29,902 nt of DNA from CAZMNF01 sp964567595 (GCA_964567595.1 CAZMNF010000026.1:1-29902); one strand, 5' to 3'; positions 7,613-16,365 are shown, counted from the first letter of the stretch. Program-made: numbers and translations. The notes: generated from the letters alone by a model not told the origin.

Positions 7613-8331
7613 GACAGGGCGCCTCCGTCGTCGGAAATCGCTAAAAGTTCGTCCATCCGGACGGTCTCGGCATAGAGGGCCGTGCCGACCACGACGCCCG
7701 CAGCCCCCAAGCGAAAGGCCGTCCGGACGTCGTCAGCCGTCGTGATCCCGCCCGACACCAACACGGGGGTCGCAACGGCCCGGCACAGCTCGCGGATCGG
7801 CGTCGGGTCGAGCCCGGCCAGCGAGCCCTCGATGCCGACGTTGGTATACAACAGCGCGGCCAGCCCCAGGCCGTCGACCTCGCGGGCCACGTCGATCGCC
7901 CGATTGCCTGAGCCCTCGGTCCAGCCCGAGGTGGTCACCTCGCCGTCACGGGCGTCGAGCGCCACCACGAGGCGCCCGGGGAACCGCTCGGCCATGGCCG
8001 CCAGCCAATCCGGCTCGCGGATCGCCCGCGTGCCGAGGATCACCCGCTCGGCCCCGGCGGTGAACCAGTCGTCGATGCGGGCGGCGTCGCGCACGCCGCC
8101 GCCGACCTGCACGGGCTGCCGCAGCGTCTGCATCGCCTCGCGCAATAGCGCCACGTTGGATCCCTGGCCCATGGCGGCGTCGAGGTCGACGAGATGGAGC
8201 CCGTCCGCCCCTTCGGCTTCCCAGTGTTGCGCCGCTTCGATCGCATCCCGCCGGAAGCGGGCCGTGTCGGGATCGCCCCCCTGCAGCTGCACGCACTGGC
8301 CGTCCATGACGTCGACCGCCGCCCAGATCAT
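7609..8331 (-). CDS. hisA: ProFAR isomerase HisA
   Basis: A (beta/alpha)8 barrel isomerase converting ProFAR to PRFAR. The frame is open further upstream to 8472, but that part lies inside hisH and shows no family similarity. The real start is ATG 8331, giving WAAVDVMDG with the catalytic Asp and then QLQGGD, exactly the HisA N-terminus, in a 240-residue protein. VQVGGGVR and VLVSGGIT are the phosphate-binding loops, and the central VVALDARDG carries the second Asp region. The start overlaps the hisH stop as ATGA, and the stop overlaps hisB. The first residues are IWAAVD where many HisA have IIPAID, a mild difference. Confidence 0.96.
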   Translation of the reverse strand: MIWAAVDVMDGQCVQLQGGDPDTARFRRDAIEAAQHWEAEGADGLHLVDLDAAMGQGSNVALLREAMQTLRQPVQVGGGVRDAARIDDWFTAGAERVILGTRAIREPDWLAAMAERFPGRLVVALDARDGEVTTSGWTEGSGNRAIDVAREVDGLGLAALLYTNVGIEGSLAGLDPTPIRELCRAVATPVLVSGGITTADDVRTAFRLGAAGVVVGTALYAETVRMDELLAISDDGGALS

Positions 8332-8927
8332 CGCGCGGCCTCCGCGATCGTCAGAAAGTTTTCCAACAGTTTTAACCCCCATTGGGAACTCTTTTCCGGG
8401 TGGAACTGCACCGCATAGCTGGCCGGGCCCATCTCGACCCCGGCCACGATCGCCCCCCCGTAGTCCGTCCACGCGATGGCGGCGTCGTGGGCCAGCGCGC
8501 CGTAGCTGTGCACGAAGTAGAAGTAGCTCTCATCCGGGATCCCTTCAAAGAGCGCCGACGAGTCGTGACGAACGGTGTTCCAGCCCATGTGCGGCAGTCG
8601 GGGGCCGGGGACCCGCTCAACGGTTCCGTCGAGCACGCCGAGGCCGGCCACGTCGGGGGCCTCCGTGCTGGCCTCAAAAGCGATCTGCAGGCCGATGCAG
8701 ATCCCGAGCGTCGGCCCGGCCCGCACCCGTTGGGCAAGCGCCTCGCGGTCGCCGTTGATCGGAGCCATCATCGCCGCAAACGCGCCGTCGCCCGGAATCA
8801 CGAGCACGTCGGCGTCGAGCCACGCCCGGACGTCCGGCGTAACCGACGTGGCGGCCCCCAGCCGTTGGAACGCTTTCTGGAGGCTATGGAGGTTGCCCAC
8901 GTTGAAGTCGGCGATCGTGACGGTCAT
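8328..8927 (-). CDS. hisH: Imidazole glycerol phosphate synthase, glutamine amidotransferase subunit HisH
   Basis: A class I glutaminase of 199 residues that feeds ammonia to HisF. The nucleophile Cys77 is in GICIGLQ (GICLGMQ is commoner), and His176 and Glu178 are in VQFHPEKS. The N-terminal IADFNVGNLHS motif is typical, as is the oxyanion-strand region IPGDGAF. The middle MGWNTV matches the HisH-specific segment. Both ends overlap neighbours by 4 nt (hisC upstream, hisA downstream), so the subunit should be made in step with HisA and nearby HisF. Confidence 0.97.
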   Translation of the reverse strand: MTVTIADFNVGNLHSLQKAFQRLGAATSVTPDVRAWLDADVLVIPGDGAFAAMMAPINGDREALAQRVRAGPTLGICIGLQIAFEASTEAPDVAGLGVLDGTVERVPGPRLPHMGWNTVRHDSSALFEGIPDESYFYFVHSYGALAHDAAIAWTDYGGAIVAGVEMGPASYAVQFHPEKSSQWGLKLLENFLTIAEAAR

Positions 8928-9958
8928 GGCAACACCTCATCGAGCGCCGCCAGGAGCGCCTCCCGGTCATCGGGCGTGCCGACCGTGATGCGGACGTCGT
9001 CGGCCAGCCGCGGGTGCGAGCCCGGCGCTCGGATCAGGAGGCCCGCTTCGTGCAGATCGGCCATGAGATCCTCGCGCTCGATGCCCTCGGGGACGCCGGC
9101 CAACAGGAAGTTGGCTTCCGACGGCCAGACGCGGAACCCGCGTCGGTCGAGGGCTTCGGCCCAGCGTGGGCGCTCGCGGCGAATGTGGGCTACGTAGTCG
9201 TCGGCGAACTGGGGCTCGCGCAACGCGGCGGCGGCAAGGGTCTGCGTCAGCGCGTTGACGTTGTAGGGCAGCCGAGCCCGCTCGACGTACGCTAGAATCT
9301 TCGGATGTGCGGCGGCGTAGCCGAGGCGCAGGCCGGCCAGCCCGAACGCCTTGGACATCGTCCGGACCACGATGAGGTTCGGGTAATCCGGAACGCGCGC
9401 CAGCCAGCTCTGCGACGCGAACTCCGCGTAGGCCTCGTCCACGATCACGGGACGGTCGGGGTCGGCTTCCAAGAGCGCTCGGACCGCGTCCGGATTGAGC
9501 ACGTTGCCCGTCGGGTTGTTCGGCGAGCAGAGCACGATCAGTGCGGGGTTGCGCTCCACGAACGGGGGCGCCTCCAGGTCGAAGTCCCCGTTCAGCTCGA
9601 CGTCGTCGACGGAGGCGGCGTTGGCGAGCGCGTAGTGGGCATACATCCCGTAGCTGGGGCTCGGATGGAGGACGAGCTCGCCGGGGTCCAAGAGCGTCTT
9701 CATGAGCATGTCGAAGACCTCGTTCGAGCCGTTGCCGACGACAAACCAATCCGAGGGGAGTTCGTAGCGCGCGGCCAACGCCTCGCGGACGTCGGATGCG
9801 GACGCGTCGGGGTAGGCGCTCAGATCCAGATCGGCCGCGAGCTCGGCCAAGCGGCGCCACACGGAATGGGCCCCCCAGCGGTTCGTGTTGCGGTGCAGCG
9901 GCCGGCCCTCGGATTCGGGGGGGCGATAGGGGGCGAGGCCCTCAAGCGTTCGGCGCAT
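8924..9958 (-). CDS. hisC: Histidinol-phosphate aminotransferase
   Basis: A PLP-dependent fold-type I transaminase converting imidazole acetol phosphate and glutamate to histidinol phosphate. In the 344-residue product the substrate/PLP motifs are GNGSNE (about 76-81), CSPNNPTG (144-151), VDEAY (about 173-177) and the PLP lysine K203 in TMSKAFGLAGLRLGY. Two ATGs are possible. At 9964 the AAGGAGG abuts the codon with no spacer, while 9958 has a 6-base spacer, so 9958 is preferred. The gene overlaps hisD by 17 nt, so its ribosome binding site lies inside the hisD end. Its own stop overlaps hisH by 4 nt. Confidence 0.96.
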   Translation of the reverse strand: MRRTLEGLAPYRPPESEGRPLHRNTNRWGAHSVWRRLAELAADLDLSAYPDASASDVREALAARYELPSDWFVVGNGSNEVFDMLMKTLLDPGELVLHPSPSYGMYAHYALANAASVDDVELNGDFDLEAPPFVERNPALIVLCSPNNPTGNVLNPDAVRALLEADPDRPVIVDEAYAEFASQSWLARVPDYPNLIVVRTMSKAFGLAGLRLGYAAAHPKILAYVERARLPYNVNALTQTLAAAALREPQFADDYVAHIRRERPRWAEALDRRGFRVWPSEANFLLAGVPEGIEREDLMADLHEAGLLIRAPGSHPRLADDVRITVGTPDDREALLAALDEVLP

Positions 9959-11222
9959 GGCCATCCTCCTTCAATCGCGCTTCGACGGAGCGAGCGTGGG
10001 CCTCCAGTCCTTCGGACCGCGCCAACGTCGTCACCGTGTCCTGGAGGCCGCGCAAGCCCTCAGAGCTCACGCGCTGGTAGCTGATCGTCTTCTGGAAATC
10101 CCGGACGCTCAACCCGCTCATGTGGCGCGCGCCCCGGGCAGTCGGCAGGACGTGGTTCGTGCCGGAGGCGAAGTCGCCGAGCGCCACGGGCGCCCACGGC
10201 CCGAGGAACACCGACCCGGCGCTGTCGACGCCGTCGAGCCAGGCCTCGGCCTGTTCGCTCCAGATCGCCAGGTGCTCCGGCCCGTAGGCATTGACGAAGT
10301 CCAGTCCTCGAGCCGGATCGCGATAGATGACCGCCGCCGTGTGGCGGTCGGCCAGCTCGGCCTCGTCGAACCTCGCCGTGACGCGCTGTGCTAGGTCGAC
10401 CGACGGCGTGAGCAGAAGCGCGGACGTGCCGGGGCCGTGCTCCAATTGGGCTCGCAGCTCGTCCGCGGCCCAGGCGGCCCACGTCTCCAAGGGGCGCGCC
10501 TCCGTGGGCTCCACGAGCAGCATCACCTCGCTCGGTCCGGCCAGGAGGTCGATGCCGACCTCGTCGCGGACAAGCGCCTTGGCCGCGGTCACGTAGGCGT
10601 TGCCGGGCCCGACGATCTTGTCCACCGACGGGATCGTGTCCGTTCCGTGCGCCAACGCGGCGATCGCCTGCGCGCCGCCGACCGCATACACGTCGTCGAT
10701 GCCGAGGCGGTCCGATGCGGCCCGAATGATCTCGGACACGGCTCCCGACGCGTCGGGCGGCGTGGCGACCGCCAGCTCGGCCACGCCGGCCAACCGGGCC
10801 GGCACGGCGGCCATCAATAGCGACGAGACCAGTCCCTTGGGAACGTAAACCCCGACGCGGCGGTGGGCCACGACGCGTTGGCCCGCCTGGACGCCGGGCG
10901 CCGTCTCGACGTCGTAGGGCTGGATCCGTTGGGGCGCGTGGAACCGCTCGAGGTTGGCCCAGGCTCGGTCCATCGCCTCGCGTTGCGCTTTGGAGAGAGC
11001 CTCGAACGCGTCCGCAATGTCGTCGGCATCAACGCGAATCTCGTCAAGCGCGGCGCCGTCGAAGCGTTCGGTGTGGTCGCGCAGGGCCGCATCGCCGCGC
11101 TCACGGACGTCGCCAATGATCGCCTGGACGGTCTCGCGCCCCTCGGCGTCGAGCGCGTGCGGTCGGCGCAGGAGCGCCTCGCGGTCCGGCGCCCGCAGGG
11201 CCTCCAAATGATAGAGCTCCAT
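9942..11222 (-). CDS. hisD: Histidinol dehydrogenase
   Basis: A zinc enzyme oxidising histidinol to histidine in two NAD-dependent steps, the end of the pathway. It has 426 residues, the usual length. The motifs are VGVYVPKG, DKIVGPGNAYV, GPSEV, AQLEHG (Gln and His zinc ligands), NAYGPEHL, and GDFASGTNHVLPT with the third zinc ligand Asp. A C-terminal EGLEAHARSVEAR supplies the last His ligand. The segment before the zinc motif (EARPLETWAAWAADELRAQ) differs from the commoner pattern but keeps the ligands. The start is 1 nt after the hisG stop, and the end overlaps hisC by 17 nt. Confidence 0.97.
   Translation of the reverse strand: MELYHLEALRAPDREALLRRPHALDAEGRETVQAIIGDVRERGDAALRDHTERFDGAALDEIRVDADDIADAFEALSKAQREAMDRAWANLERFHAPQRIQPYDVETAPGVQAGQRVVAHRRVGVYVPKGLVSSLLMAAVPARLAGVAELAVATPPDASGAVSEIIRAASDRLGIDDVYAVGGAQAIAALAHGTDTIPSVDKIVGPGNAYVTAAKALVRDEVGIDLLAGPSEVMLLVEPTEARPLETWAAWAADELRAQLEHGPGTSALLLTPSVDLAQRVTARFDEAELADRHTAAVIYRDPARGLDFVNAYGPEHLAIWSEQAEAWLDGVDSAGSVFLGPWAPVALGDFASGTNHVLPTARGARHMSGLSVRDFQKTISYQRVSSEGLRGLQDTVTTLARSEGLEAHARSVEARLKEDGHAPNA
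9965..9971 (-). promoter_or_regulatory. Strong hisC ribosome binding site inside hisD
   Basis: On the minus strand these bases read AAGGAGG. They end directly before an ATG (9964) and 6 bases before the next in-frame ATG (9958), which decides the hisC start. The site lies within the last codons of hisD. Confidence 0.7.
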
Positions 11223-11223
11223 C

Positions 11224-12087
11224 TCAAGGCACCATCCTCTCGATCGGCAACACGAGCAATCCTTCCGCGCCGGCCTGCTTCAACTGCGGGACCAGCCGAT
11301 TGACCTGCTCCTCGCCGATCACGGCGTGGACCGCCACCCAGTCCTCGTGGTCCAAAAGCGGCATGACGGTCGGGGCCGTGACGCCCGGCATGAGCGCCTT
11401 GACGTCCGCTAGGTGCTCACGACGGACGTTCAGCATGAGATAGCGCCGCGCCCGGGCGTCGAGCACGCCCTGCAGCGCCGAGCGGAGCTCTTCCAATTGG
11501 GCGTGCTTCTCCCGGAGGCTGGCGTGATTGACGACGACAACCGCTTCGGCGTCGAGGATCGTGGTCAGCTCAGCGAGCCCGTTTTGGCGCAGGGTGGAGC
11601 CCGTCTCGACGAGGTCCACGATCGCGTCGGCCACGCCGATGTGGGGGGCGATCTCCGCCGCCCCCGACAGCGGCACGACCTCGACGTCCATGCCCTGGTC
11701 GGCAAAGAACCGGGCCGTGAGTTGCTCGAACTCCGTGGCCACCTGGCAGCCGTTCAAGTCAGCGAGCGTCTCGTAGGGCCCGTCCTTGGGCACGGCGATC
11801 GCCAGGCGACAGCGCCCGAACCCGAGCGACAGCAGCGTCCCCACGTCGACGCCGTGCTCGGCAACGAGGTCAAGGCCCGTCACACCGGCATCGGCCGTGC
11901 CCGCGGCCACGTACTCGGGAATGTCGTCGGTGCGCACGAACAGCAGTCGCCAGCGCCCGTTGACGTCAGCCATTAAACTTCGGGCGTGCCGCGGCACGTG
12001 CAGGCCCGTCTGCGACAGCAGTTCCAACGTCCGTTCGCTCAGTCGGCCCTTGTTGGGCACCGCAATGCGGACCAGGTCATCGGTCAT
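11224..12087 (-). CDS. hisG: ATP phosphoribosyltransferase, long form
   Basis: The first and feedback-controlled step of histidine synthesis: ATP plus PRPP to phosphoribosyl-ATP. At 287 residues it is the long form, with two catalytic lobes (about 1-210) and a C-terminal ACT-like regulatory domain (about 213-287), so no HisZ partner is needed. IAVPNKGRLSE starts the protein, GVTGLDLV lies in lobe one, and DAIVDLVETGSTLRQNGL is the PRPP-binding region. The C-terminal MLNVRREHLADVKALMPGVTAPTV is cut here into its known core, VTAPTV, which marks the HisG_C domain. GGAGG lies 10 bases before the ATG. It is the first gene of the operon, with 247 bp of non-coding sequence upstream. Confidence 0.97.
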   Translation of the reverse strand: MTDDLVRIAVPNKGRLSERTLELLSQTGLHVPRHARSLMADVNGRWRLLFVRTDDIPEYVAAGTADAGVTGLDLVAEHGVDVGTLLSLGFGRCRLAIAVPKDGPYETLADLNGCQVATEFEQLTARFFADQGMDVEVVPLSGAAEIAPHIGVADAIVDLVETGSTLRQNGLAELTTILDAEAVVVVNHASLREKHAQLEELRSALQGVLDARARRYLMLNVRREHLADVKALMPGVTAPTVMPLLDHEDWVAVHAVIGEEQVNRLVPQLKQAGAEGLLVLPIERMVP

Positions 12088-12334
12088 CGTCGCTGAGCCT
12101 CCTGCTCGGAGCGCCGACGGCGTTATGGAGCTCTAGACGTGGCCTGTCGTGAGGGGAATGGGAAAACTCAATGAACACGGGGGGCATGGGGGTGATGGAT
12201 CGGGCATTCGTCGATCGTTTGCGGAGGCGTGCTGAACAATATCGTCATCATGATCACCCCGTTATCCAGTATGCGCGTATCGTACTTTGCCGGCTCATCC
12301 GCGTCAACCGGGACGCGTCGGGCCGACGCTGCGC
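12088..12334. promoter_or_regulatory. Upstream region of the his operon (no gene supported)
   Basis: The region should hold the promoter of hisG and the 3' end of the transporter unit. I find no persuasive promoter, no T-box features and no His-rich leader peptide on the hisG strand. An 8-bp inverted repeat (GGGGTGAT at 12189-12196, ATCACCCC at 12253-12260) could be an operator or a leader stem. A 61-codon plus-strand frame at 12171-12356 has no recognisable features and overlaps the transporter gene. Confidence 0.35.
12315..12329 (-). terminator. Palindrome just after the DASS transporter gene
   Basis: GCGTCGG (12315-12321) and CCGACGC (12323-12329) form a 15-base near-perfect palindrome, 5 bases beyond the transporter stop codon. 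As RNA it could form a short GC stem with a GGGCC-type loop. No T-run follows, so it may equally be a protein-binding site. It is the best candidate for the end of that transcript. Confidence 0.3.
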
Positions 12335-14140
12335 TTACAATCCCCAGAAGAGATAGATGAAAATGGGGGTCAGGATCGCCAGGATGACGTTCAAGGGCCC
12401 GCCCACTTTGATGAAGTCACGGAACTTGTAGCCGCCGGGGCCGTAGACCATCGTGTTGGTCTGATAGCCGACGGGCGTCCAGAAGCTCGTCGAGGCGGCG
12501 AACATGATCGCCAGGATGAACGCCTGCGGGTTGAGCCCGAGCGTCTGGGCCGTGGCCACCCCCACCGGCACCAGGACGACGACCGTGGCGTTGTTGGAGA
12601 TGACCCCCGTCAGGAGCATGCTCATGACGTAGAACAGCATCAGCACGACGATCGGCGCCACGAGATCGGCCGATCCGGCAGCCAGCTGGGCGAGGAACTC
12701 GGCGCCGCCGGTCTGCTCCATCGCCAGCCCCAGCGGGATCACCCCGGCCAGCAGAAAGATGACGTCCCAGCGGATCGACTCGTGGAGCTCCGTCACGCTC
12801 AGGCAGCCCGTCAACACCATGAGCACGCAGCCGACCATGGCGGTGACGAGGATCGGCGCCCCCAACGCGGCCACGAGCACGACGCCGCCCACGATCGCCA
12901 GCGCAATGGGCATCTTCTCGCGACGGAACGCCTCCCGCTGCAGCTCTTCGGTCACGATGAAGTCGGGATGGCGCTTGAACTGTTCCAGGCTGCCCTTCTC
13001 GCCCTGCACGAGCAGCGTGTCGCCGAAGTCCAGACGGACTTTCCCGAGGCGCTCGCGGATGAACGCCCCGTGCTTCTGCACGGCGATGACCGTGGCATTG
13101 AACCGATTGCGGAAGTTGGTGCTTTCCAACGTGCCGCCGATCAGGCTGGCATTGGGCGCGATCACGACCTCCAGCAGGCCCAACTCGTCCCCCGCCAGCG
13201 CCTGATCGCCCAACCGGACTTCCGGCTCGATCGCCAGGCCCTGCACGGCGTCCTTGATGGCCAGGAGCTGGTCGCTGCCGGCACGGATGAAGAGGATGTC
13301 GCCCGGCTGCAGCACGCGATTGCTCAACGCGGGGCCGAGCTTCTGGCCCTCGCGGATGATTTCGAGGACCTGGACGTCGAAGCGCTCGCTCAAGCGCGCC
13401 TCCACGAGCGTCCGTCCCACCAGCTCCGAGCCCTGCAAGACGACGACCTCGCTCAGGTACTCGGTCACCTCGTAGCGTTCGGTGATCTCGCGCTCCATCC
13501 GGCGCTCGGGCAGCAGCCGCTGGCCCACGCCCACCAGATAGACCGCGCCGACGGCGAAGATCAACAGGCCGATCGGCGCGAACTCGAACATGCCGAACGC
13601 GTGGCATTCCGCGCATCCTCGCTGGCTCGCTTCGGCCGCCAGCTCGCTGGCCAGGATGTTCGTCGAGGTGCCGATCAGCGTCACGACGCCGGCCAGCTGC
13701 GAGGTATAGGAAAGCGGAATGAGGAGCTTGGACGGGGCCCGGTTCTGTTCGCGCGCCATCGTCGTCACGAGCGGGATGAGGATCGCCACGGCCGCCGTGT
13801 TGTTGATGAACGCCGAGGTTGGCCCGACGATCAGCATGACGACCAGGAGCTGGCGCACCTCGCTGTCGCCCGCTAAACGAATTGCCCGATGGCCGAGCTC
13901 GTTGACCAATCCCGTGCGATAGATGCCCCCGCTCAGGATGAACATCGCCAGCACCGTGATCGTGGCCGGATTGCTGAAGCCCGAAATGGCGTCCCGGGGC
14001 GTCAGGCCGAGCACGGGCGCCAGGACGAGCATCGCCGCCATGATGCCGAACGCGACGAAGTCGATGGGGAACCAATCCAGCGCAAAGATGACCAGGGCCG
14101 CGATGAGAAGAGCGAAGACCAGCGCAATCTCAAGCGTCAT
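12335..14140 (-). CDS. SLC13/DASS family anion:Na+ symporter with two central TrkA-C domains
   Basis: A 601-residue inner-membrane transporter for divalent anions (sulfate, dicarboxylates or similar). The transmembrane halves are about residues 1-200 and 400-601. Between them lie two TrkA-C (RCK_C) domains at about 215-295 and 300-385, the usual layout of the large bacterial DASS group. Ion-site motifs are SAFINNTAAV and GTSTNILAS in the first half, and VISNNATVVVLVPV and SFWTPVGYQTNTMVYGPGGY in the second. There is no clear ribosome binding site before the ATG at 14140. The gene starts 21 bp after the epimerase stop, so it probably depends on that upstream gene's transcript. The substrate cannot be inferred. 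Confidence 0.92.
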   Translation of the reverse strand: MTLEIALVFALLIAALVIFALDWFPIDFVAFGIMAAMLVLAPVLGLTPRDAISGFSNPATITVLAMFILSGGIYRTGLVNELGHRAIRLAGDSEVRQLLVVMLIVGPTSAFINNTAAVAILIPLVTTMAREQNRAPSKLLIPLSYTSQLAGVVTLIGTSTNILASELAAEASQRGCAECHAFGMFEFAPIGLLIFAVGAVYLVGVGQRLLPERRMEREITERYEVTEYLSEVVVLQGSELVGRTLVEARLSERFDVQVLEIIREGQKLGPALSNRVLQPGDILFIRAGSDQLLAIKDAVQGLAIEPEVRLGDQALAGDELGLLEVVIAPNASLIGGTLESTNFRNRFNATVIAVQKHGAFIRERLGKVRLDFGDTLLVQGEKGSLEQFKRHPDFIVTEELQREAFRREKMPIALAIVGGVVLVAALGAPILVTAMVGCVLMVLTGCLSVTELHESIRWDVIFLLAGVIPLGLAMEQTGGAEFLAQLAAGSADLVAPIVVLMLFYVMSMLLTGVISNNATVVVLVPVGVATAQTLGLNPQAFILAIMFAASTSFWTPVGYQTNTMVYGPGGYKFRDFIKVGGPLNVILAILTPIFIYLFWGL

Positions 14141-14161
14141 GGCAACGGGAGGGCACGTCGG

Positions 14162-15166
14162 CTATCGAGCGGAGACGGCCACGCGGGGATCATGGTCCAG
14201 CTCCGGGAACGCGCGTCGGAAGCCGTCGACGATCGCCACCTGCGGCGTGTAATCCAGCCTTTGTCGGGCCTTGGCGATGCTGAAGTGGCGGTGGTGGCCC
14301 ATGGCCTTGACGATTTCGCGCTGCGTGGACCTCGGCACCGGCAGGTTGAGCCCCTCGCAGAGCCGACTGACGAGCCAAGCCGAGCCGTAGACGGGCCCGT
14401 ACGGCAAGGCGACGCAGCGGGGCGGGCGCTCGAGCGCCCGCGCCAGCGCCTCGACGACCTGGCGAAAGGTGCGCCGCTCGCCATCGGTGACGTTGAAGGC
14501 CTCGCCGATCGCGCAGGAGCGCGTCCCGGCTGCGACGATCCCCTTCACTGCGTCATCCACGTGGACCACGTCCATGAGCGTCCCGCCCCCCCCCAACAGC
14601 GGCACGCGGGCCCGTTCCAGTAGCGTCCGGACTTGGGGCAAGACGTGTCGGTCGCCCGAGCCGTAGATCAGACAGGGGCGCACGATGGTCACGGGCAGCC
14701 CATCATGCTCGTAGGCATCCATCGCGAGCTTCTCCGCCTCGATCTTGGAGCGGGAATAGAGGCCGTCCGCGCGATAGGGCGTCCGCTCGTCCGCGCCGTC
14801 ATGGTCGTCATAGCCGTAGACGTCGACGGTGCTGACGTGCACCACGCGGGCCACGTTGGCGACAAGCGCGGACTGGAGCAGATTGGCCGTGCCCTCGACG
14901 TTGGCCTGCCAGAACTGGCGTGGGGTTCCGCCGATTGGCGGCCGCGCCGCGCAATGATAGACCACATCGACGCCGCTCAAGGCCTCACGAAGCGTCCAGG
15001 GTTGGCCGAGGTCGCCCGGTATCTGTTGGATGCCGAGGCGCTCCAGGTGGGCCGTGGGACTGCCCGCACGGACGAGGGCCGCCACGTGATGCCCGCGCTG
15101 GGCGAGGCGCTCGGCCAAGTGGCTTCCGAGCATGCCCGTCGCGCCTGTCACCAATGCGGTCGCCAT
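14162..15166 (-). CDS. NAD(P)-dependent epimerase/dehydratase (extended SDR)
   Basis: A 334-residue extended short-chain dehydrogenase, acting on a nucleotide sugar, sterol-like or similar substrate that I cannot specify. The frame is open to 15769, but the upstream part is antisense to the Smr gene. ATG 15166 has GGGGAGG 3 bases before it and immediately gives the dinucleotide-binding GATGMLG (8-14). The active site shows VSTVDVYG (Ser/Thr near 112-113) and the Tyr137-x3-Lys141 pair in YSRSK. PTIVRP-type strand (TIVRPCLIYG) and DVVHVDDAV are typical of the 3-beta-HSD/GalE-like group. It is followed by the DASS transporter gene after 21 bp and diverges from the Smr gene over 147 bp. Confidence 0.88.
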   Translation of the reverse strand: MATALVTGATGMLGSHLAERLAQRGHHVAALVRAGSPTAHLERLGIQQIPGDLGQPWTLREALSGVDVVYHCAARPPIGGTPRQFWQANVEGTANLLQSALVANVARVVHVSTVDVYGYDDHDGADERTPYRADGLYSRSKIEAEKLAMDAYEHDGLPVTIVRPCLIYGSGDRHVLPQVRTLLERARVPLLGGGGTLMDVVHVDDAVKGIVAAGTRSCAIGEAFNVTDGERRTFRQVVEALARALERPPRCVALPYGPVYGSAWLVSRLCEGLNLPVPRSTQREIVKAMGHHRHFSIAKARQRLDYTPQVAIVDGFRRAFPELDHDPRVAVSAR

Positions 15167-15313
15167 ATGCCTCCCCACCTCGCGAAGGGTAGCTGGGGGG
15201 CTTCGCGATCGCAAGCGTTGGAAGTGTCGGCATTGCCGGCGCTTCCTTGATAGGTTCGGGACCGTGTCCCTAAGCTCGGGGTTGCATCCTGGACGTGCCA
15301 TCGACGAGCGACC

Positions 15314-15568
15314 ATGGGCAAACTGAAGCTCGACCTGCACGACATTTACAACAAGGGCGACGAGATCGACGCCGAGCTGGAGCGCGTCATTGACGAGGCG
15401 GTCGAGAAGCGGGTCAAGCTCGTGGAGATTATCCACGGCAAGGGGAGCGGCCAGCTCAAAAAGCGCGTCCTGAAGTTTCTCGATCAGCCCCACATCAAAG
15501 GCAAATACCACCGGCTCGACAAGGACGAGAAGAACTCGGGACGAATCTTCTTGCGCTTCAAGCACTGA
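15314..15568 (+). CDS. Stand-alone Smr domain protein
   Basis: An 84-residue protein made of a single Smr (small MutS-related) domain. LDLHDIY at the start matches the conserved Leu-Asp-Leu-His, and HGKGSGQLK (about 41-49) is the HGxGxGxLK signature. In family members the fold binds or nicks nucleic acid, and it is usually found at the C-terminus of MutS2 or in longer SmrA/SmrB proteins. Recent work links Smr proteins to cleavage of mRNA on stalled or collided ribosomes. No MutS2-like gene is adjacent. It lies convergent with the VOC gene (5-bp gap) and divergent from the epimerase gene. The C-terminus (GRIFLRFKH) completes the last strand, so the protein looks intact. Confidence 0.9.
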   Translation: MGKLKLDLHDIYNKGDEIDAELERVIDEAVEKRVKLVEIIHGKGSGQLKKRVLKFLDQPHIKGKYHRLDKDEKNSGRIFLRFKH

Positions 15569-15573
15569 GCATT

Positions 15574-16365
15574 TCAACGGGCGAGCTGAACGACCCAGAT
15601 GGCCACGCCGGCCGTGTCTCGGGGCACAAGAATCCGTGCCCCGTCCTCGGTTTTGGCGTCTTGGAACGACACGCCCTGCTTCGTCCAGGCTTCGGCCACC
15701 CGAGACGGATCGTCCGCTGCCAGGACAAGTCGATCCAGCGCGTGGGGACGCTCGCCGGGTTCGATGCAAACGTCGCCCCGGTCCGTCCCGAAGGAGCGCG
15801 CATCCGATGGGCCGCCCAACAGCCGTGCGTAAGGGGCACTCACCTCGCCGACCTCCCCAGCACCGACGACCAGTTGGGCGATCCGCAGATCGGCACCGAC
15901 GCCCTCACTCGCCTCGGGCACGCGGACGGCGCGGGGCGTCTCGTCCTCGATGAGAAACGGCAGTCGGGGGTCGTCGGGATGGGCCGTGCGCCAGGCGACA
16001 CGTTCGCCGTCGGGCCGTTCGCGCTCGCCCGGAACCGGGTCACTGATTGGCAGGCCTCTTTCACGGGCCGACGCCACATCGGCATCCAGGTCGCCCGCGT
16101 CGAGCGCAAACGTCGCGAGGCGATTGTCGCGATCGAGCGCTTCGACGACCCGATTCGTGTGCGGGTGCTGGCGCGCCAACGGGCGATCCCAGACGCCCAT
16201 CAGTTCGAGATAGAACCCGTCCGACAGCGGCACGAGCGCGTTGTGGGTGCCGTGATTCGGGTGCGAGCCGCCGCGCGTCACCTGGAATCCCAGCCGTCGA
16301 TACGTCCGCATCCCCGCATCCAGGCTCTCCACAGCTACGAGGGCGTGATCCACACCGATGATCAT
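15574..16365 (-). CDS. VOC/glyoxalase-like domain protein
   Basis: A 263-residue protein of the vicinal oxygen chelate superfamily, similar to the Glyoxalase_3-type single-chain form. It begins IGVDHALVAVESLD, followed by the paired LGFQVTRGGSHPNHGTHNA, then FYLELMGV with a metal-ligand-type Glu. A second, weaker repeat starts around residue 155 and ends with GVAIWVVQLA. The substrate is unknown. A GTG at 16374 is in frame, but AGGTGG overlaps it and lies 5 bases before ATG 16365, so the ATG is the better start. It is last in a minus-strand run after the M20, methyltransferase and small membrane protein genes (36-bp gap to the latter). Confidence 0.85.
   Translation of the reverse strand: MIIGVDHALVAVESLDAGMRTYRRLGFQVTRGGSHPNHGTHNALVPLSDGFYLELMGVWDRPLARQHPHTNRVVEALDRDNRLATFALDAGDLDADVASARERGLPISDPVPGERERPDGERVAWRTAHPDDPRLPFLIEDETPRAVRVPEASEGVGADLRIAQLVVGAGEVGEVSAPYARLLGGPSDARSFGTDRGDVCIEPGERPHALDRLVLAADDPSRVAEAWTKQGVSFQDAKTEDGARILVPRDTAGVAIWVVQLAR

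Noticed and set aside
7946..8472. Upstream extension of hisA to 8472
   Set aside because: The extension lies inside hisH; the HisA family start and the ATGA overlap place the start at 8331.
12171..12356. 61-residue plus-strand frame with an HHDH stretch upstream of hisG, considered as a his leader peptide
   Set aside because: It lies on the strand opposite to the his operon, so it cannot attenuate it, and it overlaps the end of the DASS gene with no convincing ribosome binding site.
12287..14075. 529- and 552-residue frames over the DASS transporter gene
   Set aside because: No hydrophobic segments or motifs; shadows of the real transporter frame.
15167..15769. N-terminal extension of the epimerase frame
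   Set aside because: It is antisense to the Smr gene and precedes a perfect SDR start with a ribosome binding site at 15166.
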